From: Streptomyces sp. NTH33
Lineage (GTDB): Bacteria; Actinomycetota; Actinomycetes; Streptomycetales; Streptomycetaceae
NCBI RefSeq assembly: GCF_003236365.1
Contig: NZ_POTZ01000018.1
Coordinates: 1 to 32,874 of the forward strand
Length of the DNA: 32,874 nt
Direction of reading: 5' to 3'
Shown: positions 20,601 through 27,851 of the stretch, in pieces
Layout of the letters: each line of letters opens with the position of its first letter
How positions within the stretch are numbered: the first letter of the stretch is position 1
Program-made: the position numbers and the translations under genes
The notes under the pieces: generated by a model
Told to the model about the DNA's origin: nothing
Seen by the model: the letters and a program-made list of their open reading frames with translations, nothing else
The model's database searches: none

Positions 20601-21977
20601 GGAGTAGGCGCCCATTACGCCCATGGCGACGCTGGTGGCGATGGCGTTCGCGGACATGGCCAGGGTGACGCCGCCGATGAGGACGGCGAGCGGAGTCAGC
20701 CAGATGCCCCACTCCCGGAACCAGCCGACAGTGCCGCTGATGGCGTCGCCGGTGCCGCGGACCACCGGGACGAGGTGGTCGCCCAGCCACGTGGTGATGG
20801 TCCGCACGTGCGGCAGCACGTCAGTGTTCAGGAAGCTGCCGAACCTCATGAGCGGCGGGAGCACGTGCTTGGTGGCGACGTCCCCGAGGGTCATCAGGGC
20901 CCGCCGTTTGAACTGCTCGAAGGAGACGCCGGCGTTGTCACGCAGGTCGTCCCCAGCCTGCTTCGCCGCGCCGCCGACCTTGCCCAGGTCGGCCGCCGCC
21001 TTGGACGGATCCAAGGAGTACAACGACTGCCCAAGGTCCTCGGCCTTGGTACCGAAGAGCTCGACCGCGGCCGCGTTGCGGTCGATGGGGTCCTTCACAT
21101 TGCGCAGGGCGTCCAGCGTCATGTCGAAGGCGGTACGGGCAGAGTCGCCGCCCTGCCCGATCATCTTGAACATCTGGTCGGCGTCCAGGCCGACCATCTT
21201 GTAGCCGCCGCGGATCTTGTCGCTGCCCGCGACGGCCTCGATCGTGAACTCCTTGATCGCGTCCGCGACGACGTCGGTGTCCCTCGCGCCGGCCTTCATG
21301 CCCTGGCTGATCAGCCCGGTGGCGGTCTTCGCGTCCAGGCCCATCGACCGGAAGATGGTGCCGTACTCGTTGAACGTGTCCATGAGGTCGTCGGCGCGCG
21401 GGCCCATGACCTGGAAGCCGCGGGTGAACACGTCGAACGCCTCGTCCGCGTTCTTCACCAGTCCGGTCTTCACCGCCTGCCCGGCGGCGTTGGCGGCCTG
21501 CGGCATGTCGACCTCGAACAGGCTCGCGAGGTCCTGCGCCTTGGTGGCCAGGTTCGCCAGCGGCTTCGTGGTGGCCTTCTCCGGCGCCAGCCCGGCGGAC
21601 ATGATGGCGCGCACCGCGGCGGCCCCGTCCTCGATGGACTCGGTGACCGCGCCCGCGTACAGCTTGCCCGCCGCGGCCCCCGCCTTCTGAGCTTCCTGCG
21701 GGGACAGGCCCAGCTGGCCCTTCAGCTTGCCGGTGGCGGCCTGCCTCTCCAGGGAGTCCCCGATGCCCTTGGCGATCAGGGCCCCCGCCGCCACACCGGC
21801 GGCGAGGGCGCCGGCCGCCATCTTCCCGGCCATGCCCTTCATGAGGCCCTCGCCGCCGTCCTCGCCGGCAGACCGGGAGGCCCGCGCGACGGGCTCCCCG
21901 ATCTGCTGGTTCAGCGAGCGGCCGAAGTTGCTCATGTTGGGCAGGACGTCGACCCACACAGCACCCGCGCGGGGCAT
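17625..21977 (-). CDS. Tail tape measure protein with embedded NlpC/P60 peptidase domain
   Basis: The 1450-residue protein sets tail length and helps pass DNA and itself through the envelope. An N-terminal Gly/Ala helical part includes LMKGMAGKMAAGALAAGVAAGAL (split here by family convention). The middle is hydrophobic (about 415-500). Six Trp-rich WLW/WLY motifs follow at residues 529, 581, 625, 644, 670 and 689, with a repeat period near 45 residues. A later NlpC/P60-like domain has Cys955 in WDCSGF and His1008 in VGHTAG, so it may locally cut peptidoglycan. A basic, coiled C-terminal half ends KRSGKKG. The ATG at 21977 follows AAGGGGTGATC. The start is chosen at MPRAGAVWVDVLPN, a normal tape measure opening. 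Confidence 0.93.
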   Translation of the reverse strand: MPRAGAVWVDVLPNMSNFGRSLNQQIGEPVARASRSAGEDGGEGLMKGMAGKMAAGALAAGVAAGALIAKGIGDSLERQAATGKLKGQLGLSPQEAQKAGAAAGKLYAGAVTESIEDGAAAVRAIMSAGLAPEKATTKPLANLATKAQDLASLFEVDMPQAANAAGQAVKTGLVKNADEAFDVFTRGFQVMGPRADDLMDTFNEYGTIFRSMGLDAKTATGLISQGMKAGARDTDVVADAIKEFTIEAVAGSDKIRGGYKMVGLDADQMFKMIGQGGDSARTAFDMTLDALRNVKDPIDRNAAAVELFGTKAEDLGQSLYSLDPSKAAADLGKVGGAAKQAGDDLRDNAGVSFEQFKRRALMTLGDVATKHVLPPLMRFGSFLNTDVLPHVRTITTWLGDHLVPVVRGTGDAISGTVGWFREWGIWLTPLAVLIGGVTLAMSANAIATSVAMGVMGAYSMAVRGVAAVTRVWAAAQALMNAVMALNPFVLIAIAVVALGAALVIAYQKSETFRNIVQTTWTIIADSALWLWNTVLKPVFDALSLVFRVVATIIVTVLLVAFKAWWTGVKLYFSMVAAVAMWLWKSVFKPVVDGIVWLFGLWWSGVKTYFGLVMAGVRALGAGATWLWKNAFKPVVDGIVSLALWLYNKGIKPAVNLAKTALTLLGDAGTWLWKEALAPAFRGIASVATWLYDKGLKPPINKGKEIAGQLADAFRTAKDTIGEQFGKLSELAKKPIGFIINTVYNRGIVGTWNKVADAFGAPRLDEFHPDGFGRGGVLAGQSSYKQGDDQLVPMRRGEGVAVSEAMRDPYERARLLAVNKAAMAGRSLRPFQGEGFAKGGIFGWVGSAASKTVDLAKSGVSWLKDGIKASAEAGLNKVVQPLIDKISGSASLYRDMVTGIPKRVIKAILGFSGEADKKLEAAGIGGKGYKSALSWARTQHGKPYQWGGNGDPSWDCSGFMSAIESVIRGQKPHRRWATMAFSGAQAPPGWVLNKRSPFMIGITNAGVGHTAGTINGTNVESRGGDGVVVGARARSYRDALFTHRYGFAAKGYADGGKPRPGEVAWVGERGPELVRFGSGSAEVYNHVDSMRMWEGIGARGFAKGTTKAKSIAAAATARVKAATKANKEIPGDLKAFTKSLTGSAADIAKAANELAKDLRAAGGSGKVLAVRVAAVSAKLQVMAKRRDAISGRIAEARQAATDQAKTASDFMGLSNLAGAGSINDVLSGMASRQATVKSFQGQIASLSKRGLSQDLISQLVAMGPDSELAGMFSRASPGQIKQFNAMAKSGAKLSTSYGRTMADAMYDAGKASAKGFLTGLLADEKAIQDAMAKLGADAVKAIRSKKGIDAHSPSRKGAQAGADLGAGLVAGMVAAGPAIESAAARMGAAAVPAGVVPVTSGSSGQAAAGGLDGRPLYLVVEDGTVLRAYVDDRVDGALDDVRRAKRSGKKG

Positions 21978-21981
21978 ACGA

Positions 21982-22359
21982 TCACCCCTTCTCGGCGTGC
22001 TGGGGAGTCGCCAGGGCGACGATCCGCTGGTATCCGGCACGCGCCTCGGCGTGCTCCTTGCGGGCCTGTCTCTTCCGCTGCTTCTCCGACGGCTGCCCGG
22101 GCCGCCACACCGGCTCCGGGTACGGCTGCGGTGCGGCCTTCTCCGGCCGGTTGGCGTTGCGGAAGTCGGTCAGCAGCCGGGCCATCAGGTCGAGCAGGTC
22201 GGCCAGCATGAACTCGGTGTGCTGCCAGTGGTGGCCTGCCGCCGCCCGGGCCACGGCCCCGTCAGGGGGCAGGCCTTCCACCATCACCCGCAGCTTGCGC
22301 AGCGTGATCTTTCCTTGCCAGTACTCCTCCACGGGATCCCGCGGGGAGTAGTGGTGCAT
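21982..22359 (-). CDS. Tail assembly chaperone, downstream (T-type) part
   Basis: The frame MHHYSPRDPVEEYWQGKITLRKLRVMVEGLPPDG is the typical second part of a G/GT tail chaperone pair, with the C-terminal stretch KQRKRQARKEHAEARAGYQ highly charged. It can be read from an ATG at 22359, but the same frame stays open through the end of the upstream gene and encodes EAPYTVLDVLGPHPEAVEADL there, which looks like real chaperone sequence. I therefore expect it mainly as part of a -1 frameshift fusion of about 247 residues with the upstream gene. It ends four bases before the tape measure start, as usual for this pair. Confidence 0.85.
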   Translation of the reverse strand: MHHYSPRDPVEEYWQGKITLRKLRVMVEGLPPDGAVARAAAGHHWQHTEFMLADLLDLMARLLTDFRNANRPEKAAPQPYPEPVWRPGQPSEKQRKRQARKEHAEARAGYQRIVALATPQHAEKG

Positions 22360-22400
22360 CAGGTCGGCCTCGACGGCCTCGGGGTGCGGCCCGAGGACGT

Positions 22401-22440
22401 CTAGGACCGTGTAGGGCGCTTCTTGACCTGCCCCTGCATG
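22401..22440 (-). other. Probable -1 programmed frameshift site (G to GT chaperone)
   Basis: In the minus-strand frame CAG GGG CAG, the G before the GGG codon (22434) allows perfect one-base back-slip of the Gly tRNA. The -1 frame then runs without stop into the next gene and joins 98 upstream residues with 149 downstream ones. The site is not a classic heptamer, so the slip could also be nearby (AAG AAG at about 22426-22421). Confidence 0.6.
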
Positions 22441-22724
22441 TCCTGCTGCACGGCCAGGAACAGCAGCGCCACGTCGGCGTCCTGGTGGCCGGCGGCCACG
22501 AACTTGTCGTACTGCTCGTCACCGAGGATCGCGTGGGCCTTGGCCCGGTTCGTCTCGGCCTCGTCGACCCGGTTGGACCACTCGTCGTCGGCGAACAAGG
22601 GATGAGGAAAGGTCAGCACCTCGCCGTTGTTCAGCTCGACCTCGATGTCCTCGCCGCCGACAGCCTCGCTGAACTGCTGCCGGACCTGCGACATGACGTA
22701 ACGCTTCTTGTTGGGCTTGCTCAT
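22401..22724 (-). CDS. Tail assembly chaperone, upstream (G-type) part
   Basis: The 107-residue acidic protein (VGGEDIEVELNNGEVLTFPHPLF, about 23-46) matches the N-terminal chaperone of long-tailed phages, found between major tail protein and tape measure. It coats the tape measure during tail assembly. The frame-0 product ends QVKKRPTRS. A GGGG run at 22434-22431 near the end lets the Gly-GGG codon re-pair in -1 and enter the frame of the next gene. The ATG at 22724 has only a weak GAGACG upstream. Confidence 0.85.
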   Translation of the reverse strand: MSKPNKKRYVMSQVRQQFSEAVGGEDIEVELNNGEVLTFPHPLFADDEWSNRVDEAETNRAKAHAILGDEQYDKFVAAGHQDADVALLFLAVQQDMQGQVKKRPTRS

Positions 22725-22770
22725 GGGTGTCTCGTCTCGCTTCTGGGTGGCCTTGGGGTGTGCCTGGGAA

Positions 22771-22815
22771 GGCGCAGCGGCGGCGGGGCTCACCCCAGTC
22801 CGCCGCCGCTGCGCC
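22771..22815 (-). terminator. Very strong hairpin after the major tail protein gene
   Basis: GGCGCAGCGGCGGCGG (22771-22786) and its exact complement (22800-22815) form a 16-bp perfect stem with a 13-base loop, starting 17 bases after the major tail protein stop on the minus strand. TTCCCAGG follows, so it is a partial terminator or a transcript-stabilising stem. It would let the major tail protein be made in excess of downstream genes. Confidence 0.75.
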
Positions 22816-22831
22816 GGTTTGCGGGACGCGG

Positions 22832-23497
22832 TCACGCGCCGCCCGCCACCGGCGGGGCGAAGTCACGCCAGCCGGGTCCGTCGATCCACGTGATGGAGTC
22901 GGTGCCGAGTGCGTCGTCGATGTACGCCTGGTAGGTCACGCCGCGGGAGATCTCCGCTGTGCGCGTCCACTGCTCGTCCTCACGCCCGGAGCGCAGCGCG
23001 CTGGGGAAGTGCCTGACGATGTACAGCGGGTTCCCGGTCGCCTTGTTGAGGTCCTCGGCGATGAACACCAGCCGCCTGTACCTGGTGGGCGGGGTCTTCG
23101 GCCGGGACCAGGTCCACGTCGCCGTACCGAGCTCCGGCAGCGCGCCGGCGCCGGACAGCGGCAGGTTCTCGTACAGGGCGACCGCCGCGGCGTTGGTCTC
23201 CTGCGGCACCCACTGCGCGGTCTGGGTGTCGGTCTCCACGTCCGAGCGGGTCGGGGATGCGGACTGCCCGGACTCCACGTCGGAGGTGGACAGGTCGCCG
23301 GAGAACGTCACGCCGTCGGCCGTGGTGTAACCGACCGGCAGGTAGCCGTTCGGGAGGGTCTGCAGCACACCGGCCTCGTCGAACGGCGAGGCCACGGCGG
23401 GCGTGTCCGGGTCCGCCGCGAAGATCGCGTACCTGAGTGCCTTGCGGATCAGCGACTGGCGCATCTCCGCGAGGGTGGTGAAGTCGGCCGCGGGCAT
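22832..23497 (-). CDS. Major tail protein
   Basis: The 221-residue protein has the layout of long-tailed-phage tail tube proteins of the Streptomyces type. An N-terminal ADFTTLAEMRQSLIRKALRYAIFAA is followed by VTFSGDLSTSDVESGQSASPTRSDV, a tube-domain-like loop, then beta segments (AQWVPQETNAAAVALYENLPL, TWTWSRPKT, RLVFIAEDLNKATGN) and a C-terminal VTYQAYIDDALGTDSI. It should be the abundant tube subunit. AAGGAG precedes the ATG at 23497. It is isolated by hairpins on both sides (23520-23539 and 22771-22815). Confidence 0.82.
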   Translation of the reverse strand: MPAADFTTLAEMRQSLIRKALRYAIFAADPDTPAVASPFDEAGVLQTLPNGYLPVGYTTADGVTFSGDLSTSDVESGQSASPTRSDVETDTQTAQWVPQETNAAAVALYENLPLSGAGALPELGTATWTWSRPKTPPTRYRRLVFIAEDLNKATGNPLYIVRHFPSALRSGREDEQWTRTAEISRGVTYQAYIDDALGTDSITWIDGPGWRDFAPPVAGGA

Positions 23498-23519
23498 ACC
23501 GGGCTCCTTCCATGACGAA

Positions 23520-23539
23520 GCCCCCGCACAGGTGGGGGC
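23520..23539 (-). terminator. Hairpin upstream of the major tail protein gene
   Basis: GCCCCCGC (23520-23527) and GTGGGGGC (23532-23539) make an 8-bp stem with one G-T pair and loop ACAG. On the minus strand TTCGTCATGG follows, then AAGGAG and the major tail protein ATG. It lies in the 61-base gap after the preceding gene. It could be a terminator or a 5' stabiliser of the tail-protein message. Confidence 0.5.
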
Positions 23540-23558
23540 GAGGATGGTTGCTTACGCG

Positions 23559-23942
23559 TCAGGGTCCGGTCCTGCCGCGGGTGGTGAGCCGGTAGGTGGC
23601 GATCGCCCGGCGCACGCCGGGGTTGCCGTAGGCGACTGGGACAGGCCGCTGGTCGGTGTCCACGGTGTCGATGACGACACCGCCGACCATCGTCGCGGCG
23701 AGCGCGTGCACGGCAGCGTGGGAGCGTCGGGCGAGCTCCCACATAGCGGCCCGGTCAGCGCCGAAGGACTCCACGTCGACGATGACGGTGTCGGAGATGT
23801 GGTCGTCCGCGCCGTTCGCCACCTGCACGACGACGACCGGCACCAGCGTCTCCACCTTGGCCGGGACCTCGTCGGTAACGCGCGGGCCGCCCAGGCGGGC
23901 CCGCACGCCCTTGATGACGGCCAGCTCCATGTCCGGCCACAT
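23559..23942 (-). CDS. Tail completion / tail terminator-like protein
   Basis: The 127-residue protein starts MWPDMELAVIKGVRARLG and contains VVVVQVANGADDHISDTVIVDVESFGADRAAMWELA, the pattern of actinophage tail terminator (gpU/Gp17-like) proteins that cap the tail tube. Its place, between the HK97 gp10-like gene and the major tail protein, agrees. Its ATG overlaps the preceding stop by one base. The exact family was not checked. Confidence 0.72.
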   Translation of the reverse strand: MWPDMELAVIKGVRARLGGPRVTDEVPAKVETLVPVVVVQVANGADDHISDTVIVDVESFGADRAAMWELARRSHAAVHALAATMVGGVVIDTVDTDQRPVPVAYGNPGVRRAIATYRLTTRGRTGP

Positions 23943-24247
23943 CAGCCCTCCCCGGTGCGGGCCGCCCGACCCAGGACGCGCCGGCGTTCGGTGTTGCTGT
24001 CGCCGTACTCGTGCGCCTCGGCGTCCTCCCGGTCCGCGATGACCTTCGCGGTCGGCCGGCCACGCGGGCGGACTTCCTCCGAAATGCCGATCGAGTCGGC
24101 GAACTCGGGCCCGATCTCTGCCCGCGCCATGGCCTTGGCGCGGGGCACGATCTCCTCCGCCTGGGCCTTCAGCGCGCCGCGGACCTGCTCGGACTGCATG
24201 ATCCTGGGCAGGCACCTGGGGTCGAACTCGAACCTGATGCCGGACAT
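23942..24247 (-). CDS. HK97 gp10-like head-tail joining protein
   Basis: The 101-residue protein starts MSGIRFEFDPRCLPRIM and has AEEIVPRAKAMARAEIGPEFADSIG (about 31-55), which fits the helix-plus-beta pattern of the HK97 gp10 family of small head-tail or tail-completion proteins. It overlaps both neighbours by one base (TGATG), so the connector genes appear translationally coupled. The C-terminus (RRRVLGRAARTGEG) is basic. Function rests on this family look and its place. Confidence 0.72.
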   Translation of the reverse strand: MSGIRFEFDPRCLPRIMQSEQVRGALKAQAEEIVPRAKAMARAEIGPEFADSIGISEEVRPRGRPTAKVIADREDAEAHEYGDSNTERRRVLGRAARTGEG

Positions 24248-24585
24248 CAGCCGCTCACCACCTTCAGGAACGCCTCGGTGTGGTCCAGCAGCCCGGCGAA
24301 GCTGCCGTGCTCGCCCGGGTCGCCGTCGACCTCGTACAGCACCCCCCTGAACCGCACACGCGATTGGGCGGTCAGGCCCATGCCGGGCGGGCCGGCCAGC
24401 CGCCACCGGGTGACGACCTGCGTCTTACCGTCGTTGGCCTCGGCGGAGCTGACGGGCTGCACGTTGCAGTCGTCGACGTCGCGCTCGCGGTCCTCGTAGA
24501 CGTCGTGGCCGCGGTCGTCCTCGCCGACCAGCACCCGGTCGATGACGGTCACGGTGTCCCGACGCAGCGGATTGTCCAGCACCAT
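24247..24585 (-). CDS. Head completion / head-tail stopper-like protein
   Basis: The 112-residue protein starts MVLDNPLRRDTVTVIDR and is beta-rich (DRVLVGEDDRGHDVYED, WRLAGPPGMGLTAQSRVRFRGVLYEVDG). Small beta proteins at this position, between the gp6-like connector and gp10-like protein, usually act as head-tail stoppers that close the portal channel after packaging. It is coupled to both neighbours by one-base overlaps. I assign it by position and general shape rather than a recognised signature. Confidence 0.65.
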   Translation of the reverse strand: MVLDNPLRRDTVTVIDRVLVGEDDRGHDVYEDRERDVDDCNVQPVSSAEANDGKTQVVTRWRLAGPPGMGLTAQSRVRFRGVLYEVDGDPGEHGSFAGLLDHTEAFLKVVSG

Positions 24586-25130
24586 CAGGCGTCGTCCCCC
24601 CGATTCAGGCGGTGGGCCTCGACGGCGGCCGCCCACTGCGAGGTGATGCCGACCGCCGCGGTGGCCGCGAAGCTGACGGACTCGGTGCCGGTGGTGATCT
24701 GCTGGATCGCCGGATCCGTCCGGTAGATCGCCCGGGCCTGGTCGATGACCGCCTCGGCGACCTCGCCGGGCACCGGGTCCTGGCCGTGGTCGTAGGTGAC
24801 GGTGATCTCCGACCACTCCGGCCAGCAGCCGTCCGGGTGCAGCAGCAGCCCAGCCTGCCGCCGCACCCGCACGCCCTCGATGGCCTGGTCGTCGACGAGG
24901 ACGGTGTGCACCTTCAGGACCGGCGTCGCGGGCAGCCGCAGCACTGCCCGCCCGCTGCCGTCCAGGAACACTGTGTCGTCGGTGACCAGGCTGACGGGGT
25001 GGCGGACCTGGCCGCGGAAGCGGCGGGTGGCGGCCCGCAGCGCGGCCAGCAGCCGCACGTCGTCCGCCGGCAGCTTCAGCAGCACGGCCAGGTCCTGCGG
25101 GTCGGCCAGGTATGGCTCAGGCCCCGCCAC
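24585..25130 (-). CDS. Head-tail connector (gp6-like adaptor)
   Basis: A protein of about 181 residues. After a short start (VAGPEPYLADPQDLAVLLKLPADD) it has a helical LLAALRAATRRFRGQVRHPV segment and ITVTYDHGQDPVPGEVAEAVIDQARAIYR near the middle, a pattern of phage connector proteins that bind the portal ring. The GTG at 25130 overlaps the preceding gene by 14 bases and is preferred because the family-like sequence starts there; the frame stays open for 16 more codons upstream but only with low-complexity Ala/Arg residues. No good ribosome-binding site is seen. Confidence 0.72.
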   Translation of the reverse strand: MAGPEPYLADPQDLAVLLKLPADDVRLLAALRAATRRFRGQVRHPVSLVTDDTVFLDGSGRAVLRLPATPVLKVHTVLVDDQAIEGVRVRRQAGLLLHPDGCWPEWSEITVTYDHGQDPVPGEVAEAVIDQARAIYRTDPAIQQITTGTESVSFAATAAVGITSQWAAAVEAHRLNRGDDA

Positions 25131-25479
25131 CGCTGCCGCCCGCCGCGCGCTGCCGGGCCTCGGCGAGGAACTCCTCACGGCGCTCCAGCAGCCCCTTGCG
25201 CTTCTCGCCCTCGGCCTCGACGTCCAGGACCCGGGCCGTCTCCGCCTCGTCGGCCTCCGCCAGGTGGGAGATCACCTGAAGGACGGTGTGCTCCGCCGGG
25301 TCGAACAGGGCGTCCTCGGTGTCGGGGTCCTGCTTCTCCTGCGTGCGCGGGTCCGCGTGCGCCTGCGTGAGCGGGCCCGCAGGCGTGCCCGCACTCTCGC
25401 CCGTGCGGGCGCGGTAGCGGGCCTCGTCCTCGGCGCGCACCCGGATGCCGCCGATGGTGACCATCTTGTGCTCGGGCAT
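25117..25479 (-). CDS. Small conserved phage head-region protein
   Basis: The 120-residue protein starts MPEHKMVTIGGIRVRAEDEARYRAR, an opening often seen in short actinophage proteins encoded after the capsid gene. A low-complexity middle (GPLTQAHADPRTQEKQDPDTED) is followed by a helical, charged C-terminus with VLDVEAEGEKRKGLLERREEFLAEARQRAA. It may decorate the capsid or act in head completion, but I do not recognise a named family. AAGGAGG precedes the ATG at good distance. It lies 13 bases downstream of the capsid gene. Confidence 0.65.
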   Translation of the reverse strand: MPEHKMVTIGGIRVRAEDEARYRARTGESAGTPAGPLTQAHADPRTQEKQDPDTEDALFDPAEHTVLQVISHLAEADEAETARVLDVEAEGEKRKGLLERREEFLAEARQRAAGGSGGGA

Positions 25480-25492
25480 ACTGCCTGCCTCC

Positions 25493-26770
25493 TTAGCCGG
25501 CGGTGTCGGGCTTGACGACGATCAGCCGGTTCGGCTTCCAGATGACCTGAGCCGCGCGCAGCTCCGCACGCACGTAGGTCAAGTTCCTCTGCGCGTAGTC
25601 CTTGTGCTGGTTGAACGCCAGCACGGACAGGCCCTCACGGTCGAGCAGGGCGACCTGCCGCCAGTCGCCGAGGATGACCGTGCCCGGGGCGAGCCGCTGC
25701 GACAGCGCACGCGTGCGCCCCCACGACGTGGACGGCCCCTGACCGAACGGCCCCTGACCGAAGAACCTGTCATTGGCGTCCTGCAGCAGGTCCCACGCCT
25801 CGTCGTCCTCCGGGCTCATGAGCACCGCGGTGACGTTGCCGCCCGGCAGCGTGGTGATCCGGGTGATGGCCCGCCGGATCGCCTTGACCTGCGCCATGGC
25901 GTCCGCACCCGGGGTGTAGGTCAGCTCCTGCACACCGGTCGTGTACAGGATGCCCTTCGGCTTCCCGCCCGTGCCGGGGCCGTTGAGGAGATTGTCCTCG
26001 ACCACCCAGTCCAGCGAGTAGCCCAGCTCGTTGTCCATATACGACGCCAGCGCGGGCGCGTCGGACAGGAGCTGGTTGGTGACGTCGTAACCGTCGGCGT
26101 AGGTGTACACCTTCGCCTCTGCCAGCTCCGTCTGCATGGTCGACGTGGGCTTCACGTTCGCGTCGCCCGGCAGGATCTCGTCTGCCACGACGTCCGCGTT
26201 CCGGGTCACCCCGGTGACCTGCAAGTATTCGAAGTTCCCGGCGGTCTCGCCACGGCTGATCAGGTCCAGGATCGTCAGGTTGTCGCGGTCGACCTGGTCG
26301 ACCATCGGCATCCGGACCGGCTGGACGTTCCCGAGGGCGACCTGCAGCGGCGCCGCGGTCGCCTTGCGGCTGGCCAGCCACTCCTTCATGGAGCCGACCT
26401 GAACGCGCCCGATGTCGACCGGGGAGCCTTCGCCCACGCCGCTCGGGTGCTGCTTGCGGAACTCGGCGTACAGGCCGGACTTCACGAACCGGCCGCCGAA
26501 GGTGTGCGCATCGGCGTCCTCCTGGCGGTCCTTGACCCCGGACAGCTGAGGCTTCGGCCGGTCGGCGACCTTGCCCGCCATCGCGGCGGCCGCGGCCTGC
26601 GCCTCGTCGGCGGCCTTGACCTTGGCCTCGACCTCCTCCGCCTCGGTCTTGATCTCGTTGATCCGCTTCACCTCGTCGTCGGTGAAGTCGCGGCCGTCCT
26701 CCTCGGCCGCCTTGGCGACGATGTCCGCCGCTTCCTTCAGCAGCGCTTGGAGCTTCTCGCGCAGCGTCAC
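25493..26770 (-). CDS. HK97-fold major capsid protein
   Basis: The 425-residue protein has an N-terminal delta-type scaffold (about 1-100): LREKLQALLKEAADIVAKAAEEDG and INEIKTEAEEVEAKVKAADEA are a charged coiled coil likely removed by the protease encoded upstream. The mature part begins near 115 and shows HK97-fold features: VGSMKEWLASRK, FEYLQVTGVTRNADVVAD, TYADGYDVTNQLL, VVEDNLLNGPGTGGKPKGIL, VLMSPEDDEAWDLLQD, VILGDWRQVALLDREGLSV, and a C-terminal LRAAQVIWKPNRLIVVK. It forms the icosahedral shell. The GTG at 26770 overlaps the protease stop by four bases, but a GAGGAG ribosome-binding site sits at good spacing, so high expression is plausible. Confidence 0.93.
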   Translation of the reverse strand: MTLREKLQALLKEAADIVAKAAEEDGRDFTDDEVKRINEIKTEAEEVEAKVKAADEAQAAAAAMAGKVADRPKPQLSGVKDRQEDADAHTFGGRFVKSGLYAEFRKQHPSGVGEGSPVDIGRVQVGSMKEWLASRKATAAPLQVALGNVQPVRMPMVDQVDRDNLTILDLISRGETAGNFEYLQVTGVTRNADVVADEILPGDANVKPTSTMQTELAEAKVYTYADGYDVTNQLLSDAPALASYMDNELGYSLDWVVEDNLLNGPGTGGKPKGILYTTGVQELTYTPGADAMAQVKAIRRAITRITTLPGGNVTAVLMSPEDDEAWDLLQDANDRFFGQGPFGQGPSTSWGRTRALSQRLAPGTVILGDWRQVALLDREGLSVLAFNQHKDYAQRNLTYVRAELRAAQVIWKPNRLIVVKPDTAG

Positions 26771-27582
26771 AGTGTTCTCCTCATGGTCATCTCTTGTGCG
26801 GTGACCCACGCGGCTACCTGGGCGAGCGACGGACCGGACGACTTCGCGGGCGCCTCGGGGGCGGCGGCGGGCGTCTCGGCCGGCCGGTGGCCGGTCTCCT
26901 CGGGATTGGTCCGGCCCGCGGCCTTGGCGGGGGGCCGGAAAGTCTTCTCGGGTTCGGCCGCGGCGAGGACCTCGCCGATGGCCTGGTGGGCGGAGACGAG
27001 ACGGTCGTAGTGCGCGCCCGCCAGCACCCTGCCCTCTTTCACGCCGCGGACGATCTCGGCGGCCTTGGCGGCGAGCAGCTCGGTCTGCTGGTTCGCGCCG
27101 ACCAGGCACGGCCCCACCTCGTACAGGGCGGAGAACTTCCGGATCTCGTAGTACTCGCCCCACGGATGGTTGGCGAGGTCGTCGGTGTCGACCCAGCCGC
27201 CCTCTCCGACGTCGTAGGCGAAGCTGAACTGCTTGATGCGGCGGCCCTTCAGCAGGCCGTGCACGTGGCGCGCGGTCGGGTTGGTGTCCATGTCCTCGAT
27301 CTGCGCGAGCACTTCCAGGCCGTCGGCCGTCTCCGTGGCCTCCAGCACCGAGCCGATGTGGGCGAACGGGTCGCCCCACTTGTGCGCCCAGATGACCGGG
27401 ATGGGGTCGCCGCTCGCCTTCCACTCGGCGAGGACCTGGGCGAACGCGCCGGGGGCGATGACGTCGCCCACGCTGTCCTCGTTGCCGAACACGCTGACCA
27501 GGGCCCGGAACTGGCCTTCCTGGAGCCCGTCGGCGGGGCCAGCGGCCTTGATCCGGGCGTGCGCTTCCTTGGTGCGGGGCAC
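26767..27582 (-). CDS. Prohead maturation protease (HK97 family)
   Basis: The 271-residue protein has the prohead-protease core (about 24-190): RALVSVFGNEDSVGDVIAPGAF, VIWAHKWGDPFAHIGS with catalytic His67, and IKQFSFAYDV with catalytic Ser120. The C-terminal third is rich in Pro/Ala/Glu (EETGHRPAETPAAAPEAP) and probably a flexible tether or scaffold. It should trim the capsid delta domain during head maturation, and it lies right upstream of the capsid gene, as usual. GTG start at 27582 with a GAGGAGGG site; the last base pairs overlap the capsid start. Confidence 0.9.
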   Translation of the reverse strand: MPRTKEAHARIKAAGPADGLQEGQFRALVSVFGNEDSVGDVIAPGAFAQVLAEWKASGDPIPVIWAHKWGDPFAHIGSVLEATETADGLEVLAQIEDMDTNPTARHVHGLLKGRRIKQFSFAYDVGEGGWVDTDDLANHPWGEYYEIRKFSALYEVGPCLVGANQQTELLAAKAAEIVRGVKEGRVLAGAHYDRLVSAHQAIGEVLAAAEPEKTFRPPAKAAGRTNPEETGHRPAETPAAAPEAPAKSSGPSLAQVAAWVTAQEMTMRRTL

Positions 27583-27584
27583 GG

Positions 27585-27848
27585 TCAGCCCTCCTCTCGC
27601 TCGGGCCAGTGCCAGGTGCCGCCCGTCTGGGCACCCTCGGAGTGACGGCAGACCTGGTTGAAGAACATCCCCTCCGGGTTGAGGACGGCCAGAGAGACCG
27701 TCTCCGGTCCGGAGAAGTTGGCGAGACTGCCTTCCCCTTCGCTGGGATGCACGCCCGTGATGATGGCCGCCCGGCACTGCGAGGTGTACTCGCCGCCGGG
27801 GGTGCCGTAGCTGACGTAGTGAACGATGCGCCCGACCGTGGGCTTCAT
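27585..27848 (-). CDS. Small conserved actinophage protein, function unknown
   Basis: The 87-residue protein starts MKPTVGRIVHYVSYGTPGG and contains CRAAIITGVH, SLAVLNPEGMFFNQVC and a terminal GGTWHWPE. This combination (GRIVHYVS at the start, GTWHWPE at the end) recurs in small proteins of Streptomyces and mycobacterial phages, in my recollection, with no assigned role. Two cysteines (about 25 and 67) could pair. It is squeezed between the minor head protein and protease genes with gaps of three and two bases, so it is clearly part of the operon. Maybe a small virion or assembly factor. Confidence 0.75.
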   Translation of the reverse strand: MKPTVGRIVHYVSYGTPGGEYTSQCRAAIITGVHPSEGEGSLANFSGPETVSLAVLNPEGMFFNQVCRHSEGAQTGGTWHWPEREEG

Positions 27849-27851
27849 GGG

